Positions 8,168 to 17,218 of a stretch of 59,117 nt of DNA are shown here, piece by piece (position 1 is the stretch's first letter; every line of letters starts with the position of its first letter). The notes beneath the pieces were generated by a model that saw only the letters and a program-made list of their open reading frames with translations, made no database searches and was not told where the DNA came from. The stretch is from positions 1 through 59,117 of the forward strand of contig CAIULK010000191.1 in NCBI GenBank assembly GCA_903899885.1, given 5' to 3'. The position numbers and the translations under genes were made by a program. This stretch comes from an uncultured Rhodospirillaceae bacterium (GTDB taxonomy: Bacteria; Pseudomonadota; Alphaproteobacteria; Rhodospirillales; Magnetospirillaceae).

Positions 8168-8637
8168 AGTAATTTCGCTTCCATCGATTGCATCGACCAG
8201 TCGACCGACGGCCGGCCAATGCGGTCGGCCACGCAATCCAAGGTGCGATGAACCGCCGTGGTGAACTGGCCGTCGGAAACCGGCTTCACCACACAGACGC
8301 TTGCCCCGGCCAGCATGACTTGACCACATTGCGATGTTTCGAGGCTGTCGCCCACCTTGGGGTCGATCAAAACGATGATCGGGATGAAATGGCGGCACCC
8401 GGCGCGGCCGTGGCGGATCCGCCGGATCAGATCGGCGCAGACTTGGCTGGTCTCGTCGCATTCGAGGATCAGTAGATCCACCGCGTCGTCGCACAAGGGG
8501 CCAAGCGTGTCTTCGCATCGCGACGCCGCCAGAACCTCGACATGCCCCATCCGGCCAAGAATCACGGCAAGCGCCGCGTGCATGGCGCCGTTGTGAACCA
8601 TGAGCAAACATCGGGGCACCGGTATGGAATGATGCAC
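8164..8637 (-). CDS. Receiver-like (CheY-fold) single-domain protein, degenerate
   Basis: A 157-residue protein with a response-regulator-like pattern: a hydrophobic strand before a candidate phospho-acceptor (LLILECDE, D61) and a C-terminal VVKP lysine (K119). The N-terminal acidic pair of normal receivers is replaced by VHN, so phosphorylation is uncertain. It may start at an internal ATG (8601, MVHNGAM). It has no output domain and is convergent with mobA. The fold call is moderate; the partner is unknown. Confidence 0.6.
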   Translation of the reverse strand: MHHSIPVPRCLLMVHNGAMHAALAVILGRMGHVEVLAASRCEDTLGPLCDDAVDLLILECDETSQVCADLIRRIRHGRAGCRHFIPIIVLIDPKVGDSLETSQCGQVMLAGASVCVVKPVSDGQFTTAVHRTLDCVADRIGRPSVDWSMQSMEAKLL

Positions 8638-8888
8638 GGCTGGGCCTCCCGCTTAAAGGTTCAGGACGCGTCAATGGCCTTGGCGTTTTTACCGAATTTG
8701 ATGAATTCCAGCCAGTATTCTTGCGCATTAGGGCGAACAGCCGACAAACCAAAGTCTATCAGGACAACACCTGAGCGCCACGCTCAAGCATACAATCTAT
8801 CGATGCATTGCATGCGATTTCGATCTATCTTGACGGGCGTTTTTGGCAATTCTACTGTCGCCGGACCGCATATCCCAAGGGGCATGTC

Positions 8889-9230
8889 ATGGACAGCGTT
8901 TCCACCGAATTCGAATTCACCCTTCCGATCGGCTATCGCGATGGCGACGCGGTCTTGCACCGCAAAGGCATCATGCGCCTCGCCACCGCCGGCGATAAAA
9001 TTCTTCCGCTGCGGGATCACCGGGTCCAGAACAACCCCGGCTATCTCACCGTGATCATTCTGTCGCGCGTGATTACCCGCCTCGGCACTTTGGACATGAT
9101 CAATACCAAGGTGGTCGAGGATTTGTTCGCGGCCGACTTCAATTACCTTCAGAATATGTACAACCGCATCAATGAGCCCGAGGCGAATGAACAGGATCTC
9201 CGGCGCGATCCAGGCGTTGGAGGAGCTTAA
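8889..9230 (+). CDS. Phage tail assembly chaperone-like protein (Mu gp41/TAC type), orphan
   Basis: A 113-residue soluble protein. The pattern FTLPIGYRDGDAVLHRKG, then LATAGDKILPLRDHRVQNN, then LTVIILSRVITRLGTL resembles the short tail assembly chaperones of Mu-like phages and phage-tail-like machines. No other tail gene, integrase or phage remnant is visible nearby. ATG 8889 is chosen because CCAAGGGG lies a few bases upstream; the open frame extends to 8808. It ends 4 bases before the convergent glucosidase gene. The family call is recognition by pattern, not a search. Confidence 0.6.
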   Translation: MDSVSTEFEFTLPIGYRDGDAVLHRKGIMRLATAGDKILPLRDHRVQNNPGYLTVIILSRVITRLGTLDMINTKVVEDLFAADFNYLQNMYNRINEPEANEQDLRRDPGVGGA

Positions 9231-9234
9231 CTGA

Positions 9235-10569
9235 TTACTCGGCGATCCCGGTCTTGATCAGATTGGCGTACCAGCGCGACGATTCCTTGGGAATGCGGGC
9301 GCAGCCGTTGGCGTAATCGACGTAGATGATGCCGAAACGGTTATTATAGCCCGATCCCCACTCGAAATTGTCCAACAGCGACCAGATGAAATAACCGCGC
9401 AGATCGACACCCTGGCGCACCGCCTCGTCCATCGCCGCCGTGTAGGCGCGCAGGAAGGCCAGACGGTGGGTATCCTTCACCGTGCCGTCCTCGACCTTTT
9501 CCTTGTCGCCGCCGCAGCCGTTTTCGGTAACGTAGATCGGCATCTTGTAGCGGTGGTGCAGGCGCAGCAACTCGGCGGTGAACATCTCGGGATGGATGGT
9601 CCAGCCCAGTTCGGGATGCGGCGGTTCCGGCGGGCCGTTGCCCCAGGCGAAATCCAACTCGGTGGTCAGATCCGAGCGGGCGTAGATCGGCCCGTAATGG
9701 TTCAAGCCGAACCAATCCAGCGGGCGGCAGATCCGCGACAAATCACCCGCCTGGATATAAGGCTCGAAATCCTTGGCGACCAAGGGCGGGTAATAGCCCA
9801 GCACCTGGGGATCGGGGAACACGCCGTTCCAATGGGCATCCAGCAAACCGGCGGCGATCTTGTCCTCGGCAGTGTCCTTTTCCGGGAACACCGGCTGGCA
9901 ATTGTGAACCACGCCCAAGGAACAGTTCGGCACCATCGCCCGCAGCACGTCGATCGCGGCCCCGTGCGACAGATTAAGATGATGCGCCGCCTTCAAATAG
10001 GCCGCGCGGTTAACGCAGCCGGGCGCGTTCCAGTTCATCGCATAGCCGAACAGGGTCGAGACGTTGGGCTCGTTGAAGGTGGCGAAGTGCTTGACCCGGT
10101 CGCCAAAGCGCCGCGCGATCAAGGTCGCATAGTCGGCGAACCAGCCCGCCACATCCCGGTTGGTCCAGCCGCCAAGATCATCGAGCGCTTGCGGCAGATC
10201 CCAGTGATACAGGCACAACCACGGCTGAATGCCCTTTTCCAGCACGCCATCGACGATGCGGTCGTAGAAATCCAGCCCCTTGTCGTTGACCGCCCCCTTG
10301 CCGCGCGGCAAAACCCGCGGCCACGACACCGAGAAACGATAAGCGGCAACCCCGATCTGTTTCATCAGGCCGATATCCTCGGCATAGTGATGATAATGGT
10401 CGGTGGCGACATCGCCGGTCTCGCCGTTGTGGACCCGGCCGGGATAACGGCAATGGCGGTCCCAAATGCTGGGCGCGCGGCCATCGACATCGACCGCCCC
10501 CTCGATCTGATAAGCCGAGGTCGAGACCCCCCAGACGAAGCCTTCCGGCATATTCAGCTTGGTCGCCAT
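9235..10569 (-). CDS. GH1 family beta-glucosidase
   Basis: A 444-residue cytoplasmic glycoside hydrolase of family 1 that cleaves beta-glucosides such as cellobiose. The acid/base glutamate is in TFNEP (E167) and the nucleophile in VTENG (E349). The usual N-terminal FVWGVSTSAYQIEGA glycone-binding stretch and the late FIWSLLDNFEW are present. The start at 10569 (MATKLNMPEGF) has a purine-rich site upstream; a longer frame to 10605 has no support. No sugar transporter or regulator is adjacent, so the physiological substrate is open. Confidence 0.95.
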   Translation of the reverse strand: MATKLNMPEGFVWGVSTSAYQIEGAVDVDGRAPSIWDRHCRYPGRVHNGETGDVATDHYHHYAEDIGLMKQIGVAAYRFSVSWPRVLPRGKGAVNDKGLDFYDRIVDGVLEKGIQPWLCLYHWDLPQALDDLGGWTNRDVAGWFADYATLIARRFGDRVKHFATFNEPNVSTLFGYAMNWNAPGCVNRAAYLKAAHHLNLSHGAAIDVLRAMVPNCSLGVVHNCQPVFPEKDTAEDKIAAGLLDAHWNGVFPDPQVLGYYPPLVAKDFEPYIQAGDLSRICRPLDWFGLNHYGPIYARSDLTTELDFAWGNGPPEPPHPELGWTIHPEMFTAELLRLHHRYKMPIYVTENGCGGDKEKVEDGTVKDTHRLAFLRAYTAAMDEAVRQGVDLRGYFIWSLLDNFEWGSGYNNRFGIIYVDYANGCARIPKESSRWYANLIKTGIAE

Positions 10570-10637
10570 TCTCGGTTCTCCCCCCGTTCCTCGTCCCGTC
10601 GCCAACGACTGTAGCGCAACCGCGCGGCCCCCTCAAT

Positions 10638-10654
10638 GTTGGTAGGTACCCAAC
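10638..10654. promoter_or_regulatory. Inverted repeat GTTGG-N7-CCAAC, candidate operator
   Basis: A short dyad in the 155-bp gap between the divergent glucosidase gene and the small ORF at 10725. Its position would suit a regulator site for the glucosidase. The arms are only 5 bp, so chance is possible. Confidence 0.25.
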
Positions 10655-10724
10655 CATCTTGGAACCCACTAGCGTGCCGAACCAAGGAAGGATGGGTGGC
10701 ACCGGCAAGGAGAGGAAAAAAACG

Positions 10725-10901
10725 ATGCCCAGCAGCCAGATCGCCGCCGTTGAGGACCGCAACGAAAACGCCCGCGCCATCCGCAACTGCCTTGCCTATC
10801 TGGCGCGCGAAGCCAAGGATTCCGGTTTTCGGGAATTGGCGCAGCTGATCGACGTCGCGGCCCTTGCCGCCGCCGACGCGACGCGGGAAATGTATCACTA
10901 A
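10725..10901 (+). CDS. Small conserved-looking hypothetical protein, 58 aa
   Basis: Encodes a helical, alanine-rich cytoplasmic protein beginning MPSSQIAAVEDRNENARAI and ending ATREMYH. AAGGAGAGG lies about 14 bases upstream of the ATG. I do not recognise a named family. The composition (no membrane segment, charged amphipathic helices) fits a small structural or regulatory protein. The next gene starts 69 bases downstream with its own strong ribosome site. Confidence 0.55.
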   Translation: MPSSQIAAVEDRNENARAIRNCLAYLAREAKDSGFRELAQLIDVAALAAADATREMYH

Positions 10902-10970
10902 GCAAAAGGCCGGGTGCTGTTTCCCAGGTCAGCCCCTATATTAGGGAAAGGACCGAAGGAGGACCCGCTC

Positions 10971-11924
10971 ATGCGCCTTGCCGCCCTGTTGATCCTGGCG
11001 TCCGCCGTCACGGCCCACGCCGGGGAAATCACGATCGAACGCCGCCCGACCGTGGATTTGAAGGCGGTGTTCGCGACCGTCGAATCACTGCACGAAACCC
11101 AGGCCCGCGCGCGGATCGGCGGCACGGTGTCGTCCCTAAGCGTCGAGGAGGGCCAGCAGGTCGATGCAGGCCAAGTGATCGCGGGCATCAGCGACGCGAA
11201 AATCGCCCTGCAGACCGCCGGGGCCGACGCGCGCATCGCCTCGGCCGAATCCGAACTGCAATTGGCGCGCACCGAATACCAGCGGGCCACCGAGCTGCTG
11301 GCGGTGGGAGCCGGAACCAAATCACGGCTAGAGACCGCGCGGACCAAGCTGGAGGTGGCGGAACGCACGGTCACCGCGCTGCGCTCGGAACGCGGCGTTC
11401 TGGCCGAACACGGCGGCGAAGGCGCCGTGCTGGCGCCCAACAACGGCCGTGTGCTGAAGGTGCGGGTAACCACGGGATCGGTGGTGCTGCCGGGCGAGGC
11501 AATCGCCGACATCGCGGTCGAGAATTACGTGTTGCGGGTCCGCCTGCCCGAACGCCACGCGCGTTCGATCAAGGCCGGCGACACCGTTCAGGTCGGACCG
11601 CGCGCGTTGAATGCCGCTGATTCACCGCCGCGCACCGGCACCGTGCGCAAGGTCTATCCCCGGATCGAGGATGGCCGGGTGATCGCCGATATCGACGTCG
11701 ATGGCCTGGGCGATTATTTCGTCGGCGAGCGGGTACCGGTGCATGTCGCGACCGGGCGGCGCGACGCCTATGTCATCCCGCGCGAGGCGGTCCATCGCCG
11801 CCTGGGGCTGGACACCGTGACCTTGAAGGACGGCGGCGACGTGGTGGTGCAACTGGGCCAGATCGGCGCCGACGGCGTCGAGGTGCTGGCCGGATTGCGC
11901 GACGGCGACCAGGTGGTGTGGTGA
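10971..11924 (+). CDS. RND efflux periplasmic adaptor (membrane fusion protein)
   Basis: A 317-residue HlyD/AcrA-type adaptor that bridges an RND pump to an outer-membrane channel. A cleavable signal sequence (MRLAALLILASAVTAHAG) is followed by the split lipoyl half GTVSSLSVEEGQQVDAGQVI. A coiled-coil hairpin (about residues 70-140), the second lipoyl half GRVLKVRVTTGSVVLPGEA and beta-barrel domains come next. The ATG at 10971 has GAAGGAGG upstream. Its stop overlaps the pump gene start (GTGA), so the two form an operon. No outer-membrane factor gene is in the window. Confidence 0.92.
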   Translation: MRLAALLILASAVTAHAGEITIERRPTVDLKAVFATVESLHETQARARIGGTVSSLSVEEGQQVDAGQVIAGISDAKIALQTAGADARIASAESELQLARTEYQRATELLAVGAGTKSRLETARTKLEVAERTVTALRSERGVLAEHGGEGAVLAPNNGRVLKVRVTTGSVVLPGEAIADIAVENYVLRVRLPERHARSIKAGDTVQVGPRALNAADSPPRTGTVRKVYPRIEDGRVIADIDVDGLGDYFVGERVPVHVATGRRDAYVIPREAVHRRLGLDTVTLKDGGDVVVQLGQIGADGVEVLAGLRDGDQVVW

Positions 11925-14900
11925 CCCTCGGGATCTCGGGGCGCATCGCCCAGGCCTTCATCCATTCCAAGCTGACCCCGTTGCTGCTGCTGACCGCGCT
12001 GGCGCTGGGATCGGTGGCGCTGGCCACCTTGCCCCGCGAGGAGGAACCGCAAATCAGCGTGCCGATGGTCGATCTGATGGTCGAGGCCAACGGCCTGAAG
12101 GCGCCCGACGCGGTCGAGCTGGTCACCAAGCCCTTGGAAGACATCATCAAGGCGCTGCCCGAGGTTGAACACGTCTATTCCCAGACCCGCGACGACCAAG
12201 TGGTGGTAACGGCGCGCTTCAAGGTCGGCACCAGCCAGGACGCGGCGATTTTGCGGCTACACCAGCAGGTCCAGGCCCACCGGGCCGAAATGCCCACCGG
12301 CATTCCCGAACCCTTGATCATCGGGCGCGGCATCAACGACGTGGCGATCGTCACGATTACCCTGTCGCCGAAGCCGGACCGGGCCGAGCGGTGGAACGAC
12401 AACGCGCTGTACACCCTGGCCGAACAGGTGGCCCACGAATTGGCCAAGGTCGAGGATGTCGGCTCGTCCTATATCGCCGGCGGCCGGGCCGATCAAATCC
12501 GGGTCGAGCCCGACCCCGAGGCGCTGGCGCTGTTCGGCGTCACCCTTAACCAGCTGGTCGAGAAGGTCGGCAACGCCAACCGCTCGTTCCTGGCCGGCGC
12601 GGTCGACGAGGCCGGGCGCAACCTGCCGGTGGTGGCGGGGCAAACCCTGGTCGGCATTCCCGATATCGGCAATCTGCTGCTGACCACCCAGGACGGACGC
12701 CCGGTCTATGTCCGCGATGTCGCGCGCGTTCTCGCGGGCGGCGAACCGGCGGCGCGCCGGGCCTGGATGCTGGAGAAAGGCGCGGACGGCGCCCTGGTCA
12801 AAACCCCGGCGGTGACCTTGGCGGTGGCCAAGCGCGGCGGGGCCAACGCGGTGCTGGTGGCGGGCCAGATCATCGACCGCCTGAACGGTTTGAAGGGCGG
12901 CTTGCTGCCCGGCGATGTCGTGGTCACGGTCACCCGCGATTACGGCGAGACCGCCTCGGACAAGGCCGACGAACTGTTGTGGCATCTGGGCTTGGCCACG
13001 GTGTCGATCGTCGCCTTGGTTACCTGGGCGTTGGGGGTGCGGGCGGGCGTGGTGGTGGCGGTGGTGGTGCCGACCACCATTCTGCTGACCCTGTTCGCCT
13101 CCAAACTGATGGGCTACACGATCAACCGGGTCAGCTTGTTCGCCTTGATTTTCTCGATCGGTATTTTGGTCGATGACGCCATCGTCGTCGTCGAAAACAT
13201 CGTGCGCCGCTGGCGGGGCAGCCCCGAGGGCGACCGGACCACGGTCGCCTTGCAGGCGGTCGCCGAGGTCGGCAACCCGACCATCATCGCCACCCTGACC
13301 ATCATCGCCGCACTGCTGCCGATGATGTTCGTATCCGGCCTGATGGGGCCGTATATGAGCCCGATTCCGGCCAACGCCTCGTCGGCGATGGTGTTTTCGT
13401 TTTTCGTCGCGGTGATCATCACGCCGTGGCTGCTGCTTAAGGCGGCGGGCGGGCGGCGCGAACACGGCGATCACGCGCCCTCCAAGCTGGCCGGGATTTT
13501 TCGCGGCCACGCCATTCCGATATTGCTGAGCCCGGCAACGGCGCGCCGCTTCCTGATCTGGGTGACGATCGCCACGCTGGCCGCGGTCATGATGTTTCCG
13601 CTGAAATTCGTGACCGTCAAACTGCTGCCCTTCGACAACAAGTCGGAATTCCAGGTGATGGCCGACCTGCCGCCCGGATCGACGCTGGAAGACACCGAAC
13701 GGCTGCTTTTGGCGGCCGCCGAACGTTTGCGCGCCCTGCCCGAACTGGTCTCGATGCAGGTGTACGCCGGAACGGCGGCGCCGTTCAATTTCAACGGCTT
13801 GGTCCGCCATGCCTATCTGCGCGCCTTGCCGGAACAAGGTGAAATTCAGATCAATCTGCAATCCCGGCATGATCGTTCGCGCTCCAGCCACGCCATCGCG
13901 GTCGAGGCGCGGCACCTTCTGGCGGGCCTGCCCGGCCCGGCGGGCACGGCGATCAAGGTGGTCGAGGTGCCGCCCGGTCCGCCGGTGCTGGCGACCCTGC
14001 TGGCGGAAATCTACGGTCCCGATTCCGCCACGCGCCGCCAAACCGCCGCACAAGTGCGCACGGCGTTCGAGGCGGTCGATTTCGTGGTCGATGTCGATGA
14101 TACCCTGTCGCATCCCGCCGAACGGCTGCGCATTTCAATCGACCAGGAACGCTTGGAATTCTTCGGCGTCGAACAACAGGCGGTCTATGACACCATCCAA
14201 GCCCTGATGGGCGGGGTACGGGTCGGCTATTCCCACCGGGGCGAGGGAGCGGCGCCCAAGGCCATCGTCATCGCCTTGCCCAAGTCCGACCGCCACCCGG
14301 GCGAATTGCTGGCGACCACCCCGGTGCCGTCGCGCCACGGCACCGTCGAATTGGGCGACGTCGTGCAGGTGTCGTATGAACCTGCCTCGCCGCCGATCTT
14401 CCGGCGCGACGGCCGCTTCGCCGAAATGGTCACCGCCGAACTGGCGGGCCGCAAGGAAGCGCCGATCTACGGCATGTTCGCGGTCGAGGACGAATTGAAG
14501 CGAGCCGGGGCGCCCGTCGCCATCGCCTATCACGGCCAGCCCACGGACGAGTCCAAGCCCACCTTGCTGTGGGACGGCGAATGGGAAATCACCTATGTCA
14601 CCTTCCGCGACATGGGAGCGGCCTTCGCCGTGGCGATTTTGGGCATATACCTGCTGGTGGTGGCGCAGTTCGGCAGCTTCCTGCTGCCGCTGGTGGTTCT
14701 GGTGCCGGTGCCCTTGACCTTGATCGGCATCGTGCTGGGCCACATGCTGTTCGGCGCCCCCTTTACCGCCACCTCGATGATCGGCTTCATCGCCTTGGCC
14801 GGGATCATCGTCCGCAACTCGATTCTGTTGGTCGATTTCATCCGCCATCGCTTGGGCGAAGGCGCGCCCTTGCGCACGGCGCTGCTGGATGCGGGATCGA

Positions 14901-15160
14901 CCCGGGTGGCGCCGATCGTGCTGACCGCCGCCGCCGCGATGATCGGCGGCGCCTTCATCCTGACCGATCCGATCTTTCAGGGCTTGGCGATCAGCCTGGT
15001 GTTCGGGCTGGCCTCCTCGACCATGCTGACGCTGCTGGCCATTCCGGCACTCTATGTCTGGCTGCGCGACGACGGACGGGGCGGTTTGCCGGACGACGCG
15101 GCCACCCGGCAAGCCCCGATCCTCGCCTGGATCAAGGCGCGTTTAGCACGTCGCCGCTGA
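11921..15160 (+). CDS. RND family efflux transporter permease (AcrB-like)
   Basis: A 1079-residue inner-membrane proton-driven pump with the usual duplicated layout: TM1 at about residues 15-35, a large periplasmic loop, six membrane segments, a second large loop and six more segments. SIGILVDDAIVVVENI holds the conserved TM4 acidic residues of the proton relay, and the second half has GFIALAGIIVRNSILLVDFI. The start is GTG; GTG 11918 and GTG 11921 are both possible, the latter overlapping the adaptor stop. Substrate is not readable from the sequence. The 3' end overlaps the convergent luxI-like gene by 29 bases. Confidence 0.93.
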   Translation: MTLGISGRIAQAFIHSKLTPLLLLTALALGSVALATLPREEEPQISVPMVDLMVEANGLKAPDAVELVTKPLEDIIKALPEVEHVYSQTRDDQVVVTARFKVGTSQDAAILRLHQQVQAHRAEMPTGIPEPLIIGRGINDVAIVTITLSPKPDRAERWNDNALYTLAEQVAHELAKVEDVGSSYIAGGRADQIRVEPDPEALALFGVTLNQLVEKVGNANRSFLAGAVDEAGRNLPVVAGQTLVGIPDIGNLLLTTQDGRPVYVRDVARVLAGGEPAARRAWMLEKGADGALVKTPAVTLAVAKRGGANAVLVAGQIIDRLNGLKGGLLPGDVVVTVTRDYGETASDKADELLWHLGLATVSIVALVTWALGVRAGVVVAVVVPTTILLTLFASKLMGYTINRVSLFALIFSIGILVDDAIVVVENIVRRWRGSPEGDRTTVALQAVAEVGNPTIIATLTIIAALLPMMFVSGLMGPYMSPIPANASSAMVFSFFVAVIITPWLLLKAAGGRREHGDHAPSKLAGIFRGHAIPILLSPATARRFLIWVTIATLAAVMMFPLKFVTVKLLPFDNKSEFQVMADLPPGSTLEDTERLLLAAAERLRALPELVSMQVYAGTAAPFNFNGLVRHAYLRALPEQGEIQINLQSRHDRSRSSHAIAVEARHLLAGLPGPAGTAIKVVEVPPGPPVLATLLAEIYGPDSATRRQTAAQVRTAFEAVDFVVDVDDTLSHPAERLRISIDQERLEFFGVEQQAVYDTIQALMGGVRVGYSHRGEGAAPKAIVIALPKSDRHPGELLATTPVPSRHGTVELGDVVQVSYEPASPPIFRRDGRFAEMVTAELAGRKEAPIYGMFAVEDELKRAGAPVAIAYHGQPTDESKPTLLWDGEWEITYVTFRDMGAAFAVAILGIYLLVVAQFGSFLLPLVVLVPVPLTLIGIVLGHMLFGAPFTATSMIGFIALAGIIVRNSILLVDFIRHRLGEGAPLRTALLDAGSTRVAPIVLTAAAAMIGGAFILTDPIFQGLAISLVFGLASSTMLTLLAIPALYVWLRDDGRGGLPDDAATRQAPILAWIKARLARRR

Positions 15161-15737
15161 CACCCTTCAGCGCGCGCACCCGGAACAGCGATTCCTCGGT
15201 CACCGCGACGCGGCTGGCGACCACCGGAAAATGCCCGACCGACGAAGCCGGGCCGATCGGCGCCACGTCGCAGCCCGCCGACGACAGGATGCGCGGCAGC
15301 TGCTTGCCCTTCAACACGCAGACATACCGCTCGATCCCGTTGCGCAGGGCGAATTCCAGGCAGCCCGAGATCAGCTCGCCCATATACAGGGCGCGTGTTT
15401 CGGCATCCAATTCATGATCGCAGGCGAAGCGGGTCGCCTCCCACACCTTCGACGAGCGGGGCGGTTTGCCGTCCTCCAGCAAATACGGCCACAGGCTGGC
15501 GATCATATAGGGGGTTTCGGTGGGGATCAGCCGGGCCATCGCCCGCGCCTGGCCTTGTTCATCGCGCCGGATCAGATAGGTGCTGGCCGGAGTGTCGAAC
15601 TGGTCAAACTCCATATCACCCCAGCTCGGCACGTCATATTTTTCCCGCTCGACGAACACGCGGTAGCGCAGGCGATACTGCGAGGCCAACACGTCGCCGA
15701 ACAAATGCGAATTTCCAACGGTTACGACGTCGATCAC
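15132..15737 (-). CDS. Acyl-homoserine-lactone synthase (LuxI family)
   Basis: Makes an N-acyl-homoserine lactone signal from S-adenosylmethionine and an acyl donor. With the GTG start at 15737 the invariant residues fall at the family's canonical numbers: R24, F28, E43, D45, D48, R69, E100 and R103. The usual W34 is a tyrosine here. Motifs include YRLRYRVFVER, GDMEFDQFD and WEATRFA. A TTG at 15758 would add seven residues. The gene lies directly downstream of a luxR-type gene on the same strand, giving a compact quorum-sensing pair. Acyl chain length cannot be predicted. Confidence 0.92.
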   Translation of the reverse strand: MIDVVTVGNSHLFGDVLASQYRLRYRVFVEREKYDVPSWGDMEFDQFDTPASTYLIRRDEQGQARAMARLIPTETPYMIASLWPYLLEDGKPPRSSKVWEATRFACDHELDAETRALYMGELISGCLEFALRNGIERYVCVLKGKQLPRILSSAGCDVAPIGPASSVGHFPVVASRVAVTEESLFRVRALKGVSGDVLNAP

Positions 15738-15761
15738 AATCCACCCACGAAAAATCAACCT

Positions 15762-16472
15762 TTAAGGGGACACCAACCCAAGCCGTATCGCCTTGACGAT
15801 CGCCATCAAACGGTTTGCCACGCCTAGTTTAGCCGTTGCGTTCTTAATATGGAAGTTCACCGTGTTTTCGGAAATTTTCAGGATCGTCCCGATATCCCAG
15901 GACGACTTGCCGCGCGCGCTCCACAGCAGGCATTCCCGCTCGCGGTCAGTCAGATGAACCGGCGGCGCGTCGTCGGCGCGAACCAGACCGACATAGGCCG
16001 AATGAAACTGGGTCGCCAGCAATTGCACCGCCGCCACATGGCGCGAGGCCACGTTTCCCGCCCGCGAACTGGCGGCGCTGACCAGAAACAACTCGCCGTT
16101 CGGGCCGTGCAACGGCACGGAAACACCTTGACGCAAGCCAGCCTCGGCGGCTTCGGCGAAAAAAAGCCGTTGGCGTTCGTTCAAATTGTCCAGTTGGTCC
16201 CAGCTATAGGCGACCCGCGCGAAGGGGGCGCGCACCACCACCGGATCGATGGCGATATAATTGGCCTCGACATAGCGATCGATCCAAGCTTGCGGATAAT
16301 CGGCCAGCAGAACCGGCGCGGGTAGATCGCTTTTGTAAAGGGCATGCCCCCCGAAGGCGGCGCAGGCGACGTAATCGAAGCCGAGATCGGACAAAGCCGA
16401 TTTAAACTCGGTCACCAAACCGGCGACGGAGGGGGCAAGGCGGCTACGCTCGATGAACGTTTCTAGGTGCAT
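15762..16472 (-). CDS. LuxR-family autoinducer-binding transcriptional regulator
   Basis: A 236-residue regulator. The N-terminal autoinducer-binding domain shows the ligand-pocket pattern AWIDRYVEANYIAIDPVV, followed by YSWDQL. The C-terminal GerE-type helix-turn-helix is LTDRERECLLWSARGKSSWD and then NTVNFHIKNATAKLGV. It is the upstream gene of a luxR-luxI pair only 24 bases apart and is the likely receptor for the signal made by its neighbour. No clear lux box was found in the 145-bp region before it. Confidence 0.93.
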   Translation of the reverse strand: MHLETFIERSRLAPSVAGLVTEFKSALSDLGFDYVACAAFGGHALYKSDLPAPVLLADYPQAWIDRYVEANYIAIDPVVVRAPFARVAYSWDQLDNLNERQRLFFAEAAEAGLRQGVSVPLHGPNGELFLVSAASSRAGNVASRHVAAVQLLATQFHSAYVGLVRADDAPPVHLTDRERECLLWSARGKSSWDIGTILKISENTVNFHIKNATAKLGVANRLMAIVKAIRLGLVSP

Positions 16473-16532
16473 GCCTGCTAATATGCATTCGGCATGCCAC
16501 CAGCGATAGCGGTGAAAACCCTAGGCTTCTTG

Positions 16533-16559
16533 CAAAAAATACAAAAAGTCGCACGCGAC
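16533..16559 (-). terminator. Possible intrinsic terminator of the XRE regulator gene
   Basis: On the minus strand a short GTCGC-GT-GCGAC hairpin (16548-16559) is followed by TTTTTGTATTTTTT. It lies about 60 bases after the XRE gene stop. The stem is short, so the call is tentative. Confidence 0.4.
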
Positions 16560-16617
16560 GGCGCAGGCTGCCATGCCGAATTGTCATGACAGCCTGTCGC
16601 GCGGCTAAAAAGCAACC

Positions 16618-17121
16618 TCAGGCGCGCCCTTCCCCGGCCGCCGGAGGCACAACGCCCAAAACGCGGGCCAAATCCAAAACCCGCCGCCGGACCTGGGGGT
16701 CGGTGATGCGGTAATAGGCCCGCACCAGTTCCAGGGTTTCGCGCTTGGTCATCGGATCGTGATCGAAGGCTTCGGGTTCCTCGGTCAAACCGGCCATCAG
16801 GCGGGGCGACAGCTGCTCGACCTCGCCCGACATATCGTCGAAGAAGAAGCTGACCGGCACGTCGAGAACGCGCGACAGGTCGAACAGGCGCGACGCGCCG
16901 ATCCGGTTGGCGCCGCGTTCGTATTTCTGAACCTGCTGAAAGGTGAGGCCCAACGCCTCGCCCAACTTTTCCTGACTCATTCCCAAAAGGGTGCGGCGAA
17001 GGCGGACACGCCCCCCCACATGAACATCAATGGGGTTGGGCTTACCCGACGGGGTGCGGCCACGGCTAGAGCGGCGGCGGCCGCTGGGGGTTGTTTCGCT
17101 GGAAAGCGCGGTCATTGCCAA
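16618..17121 (-). CDS. XRE-family helix-turn-helix transcriptional regulator
   Basis: A 167-residue DNA-binding protein. The N-terminus is basic and serine/arginine rich. The HTH (about residues 37-92) is VRLRRTLLGMSQEKLGEALG, then LTFQQVQKYERGANRI, followed by FDLSRVLDVPVSFFFDD. The C-terminal part contains TLELVRAYYRITDPQVRRR, a stretch common in an alphaproteobacterial XRE group. The target is unknown; direct repeats at 17219-17248 upstream may be an autoregulatory site. Confidence 0.88.
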   Translation of the reverse strand: MAMTALSSETTPSGRRRSSRGRTPSGKPNPIDVHVGGRVRLRRTLLGMSQEKLGEALGLTFQQVQKYERGANRIGASRLFDLSRVLDVPVSFFFDDMSGEVEQLSPRLMAGLTEEPEAFDHDPMTKRETLELVRAYYRITDPQVRRRVLDLARVLGVVPPAAGEGRA

Positions 17122-17218
17122 TCCTTATTGTCATCGTTGAACCGTCACCATGATGTAGGTTGTGAACCCGCCCGCTTCAAGGCCATCACGGCAACCGGAT
17201 GTTGTGACACTGGATAGC

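Noticed and set aside
8638-9234. A prophage around the tail-chaperone-like gene
   Set aside because: No integrase, capsid, tail or lysis genes and no attachment-site repeats were seen; all neighbours are chromosomal genes.
12257-14113. A 618-codon minus-strand frame inside the RND pump gene
   Set aside because: The RND permease is complete and continuous on the plus strand; the antisense product has no recognisable features.
16568-16594. Inverted repeat GCTGCCATG-N9-CATGACAGC as a lux box
   Set aside because: The spacing and sequence do not fit an 18-22 bp lux-type box, and it lies nearer to the XRE gene end than to the luxR promoter. A chance or terminator-like structure is as likely.
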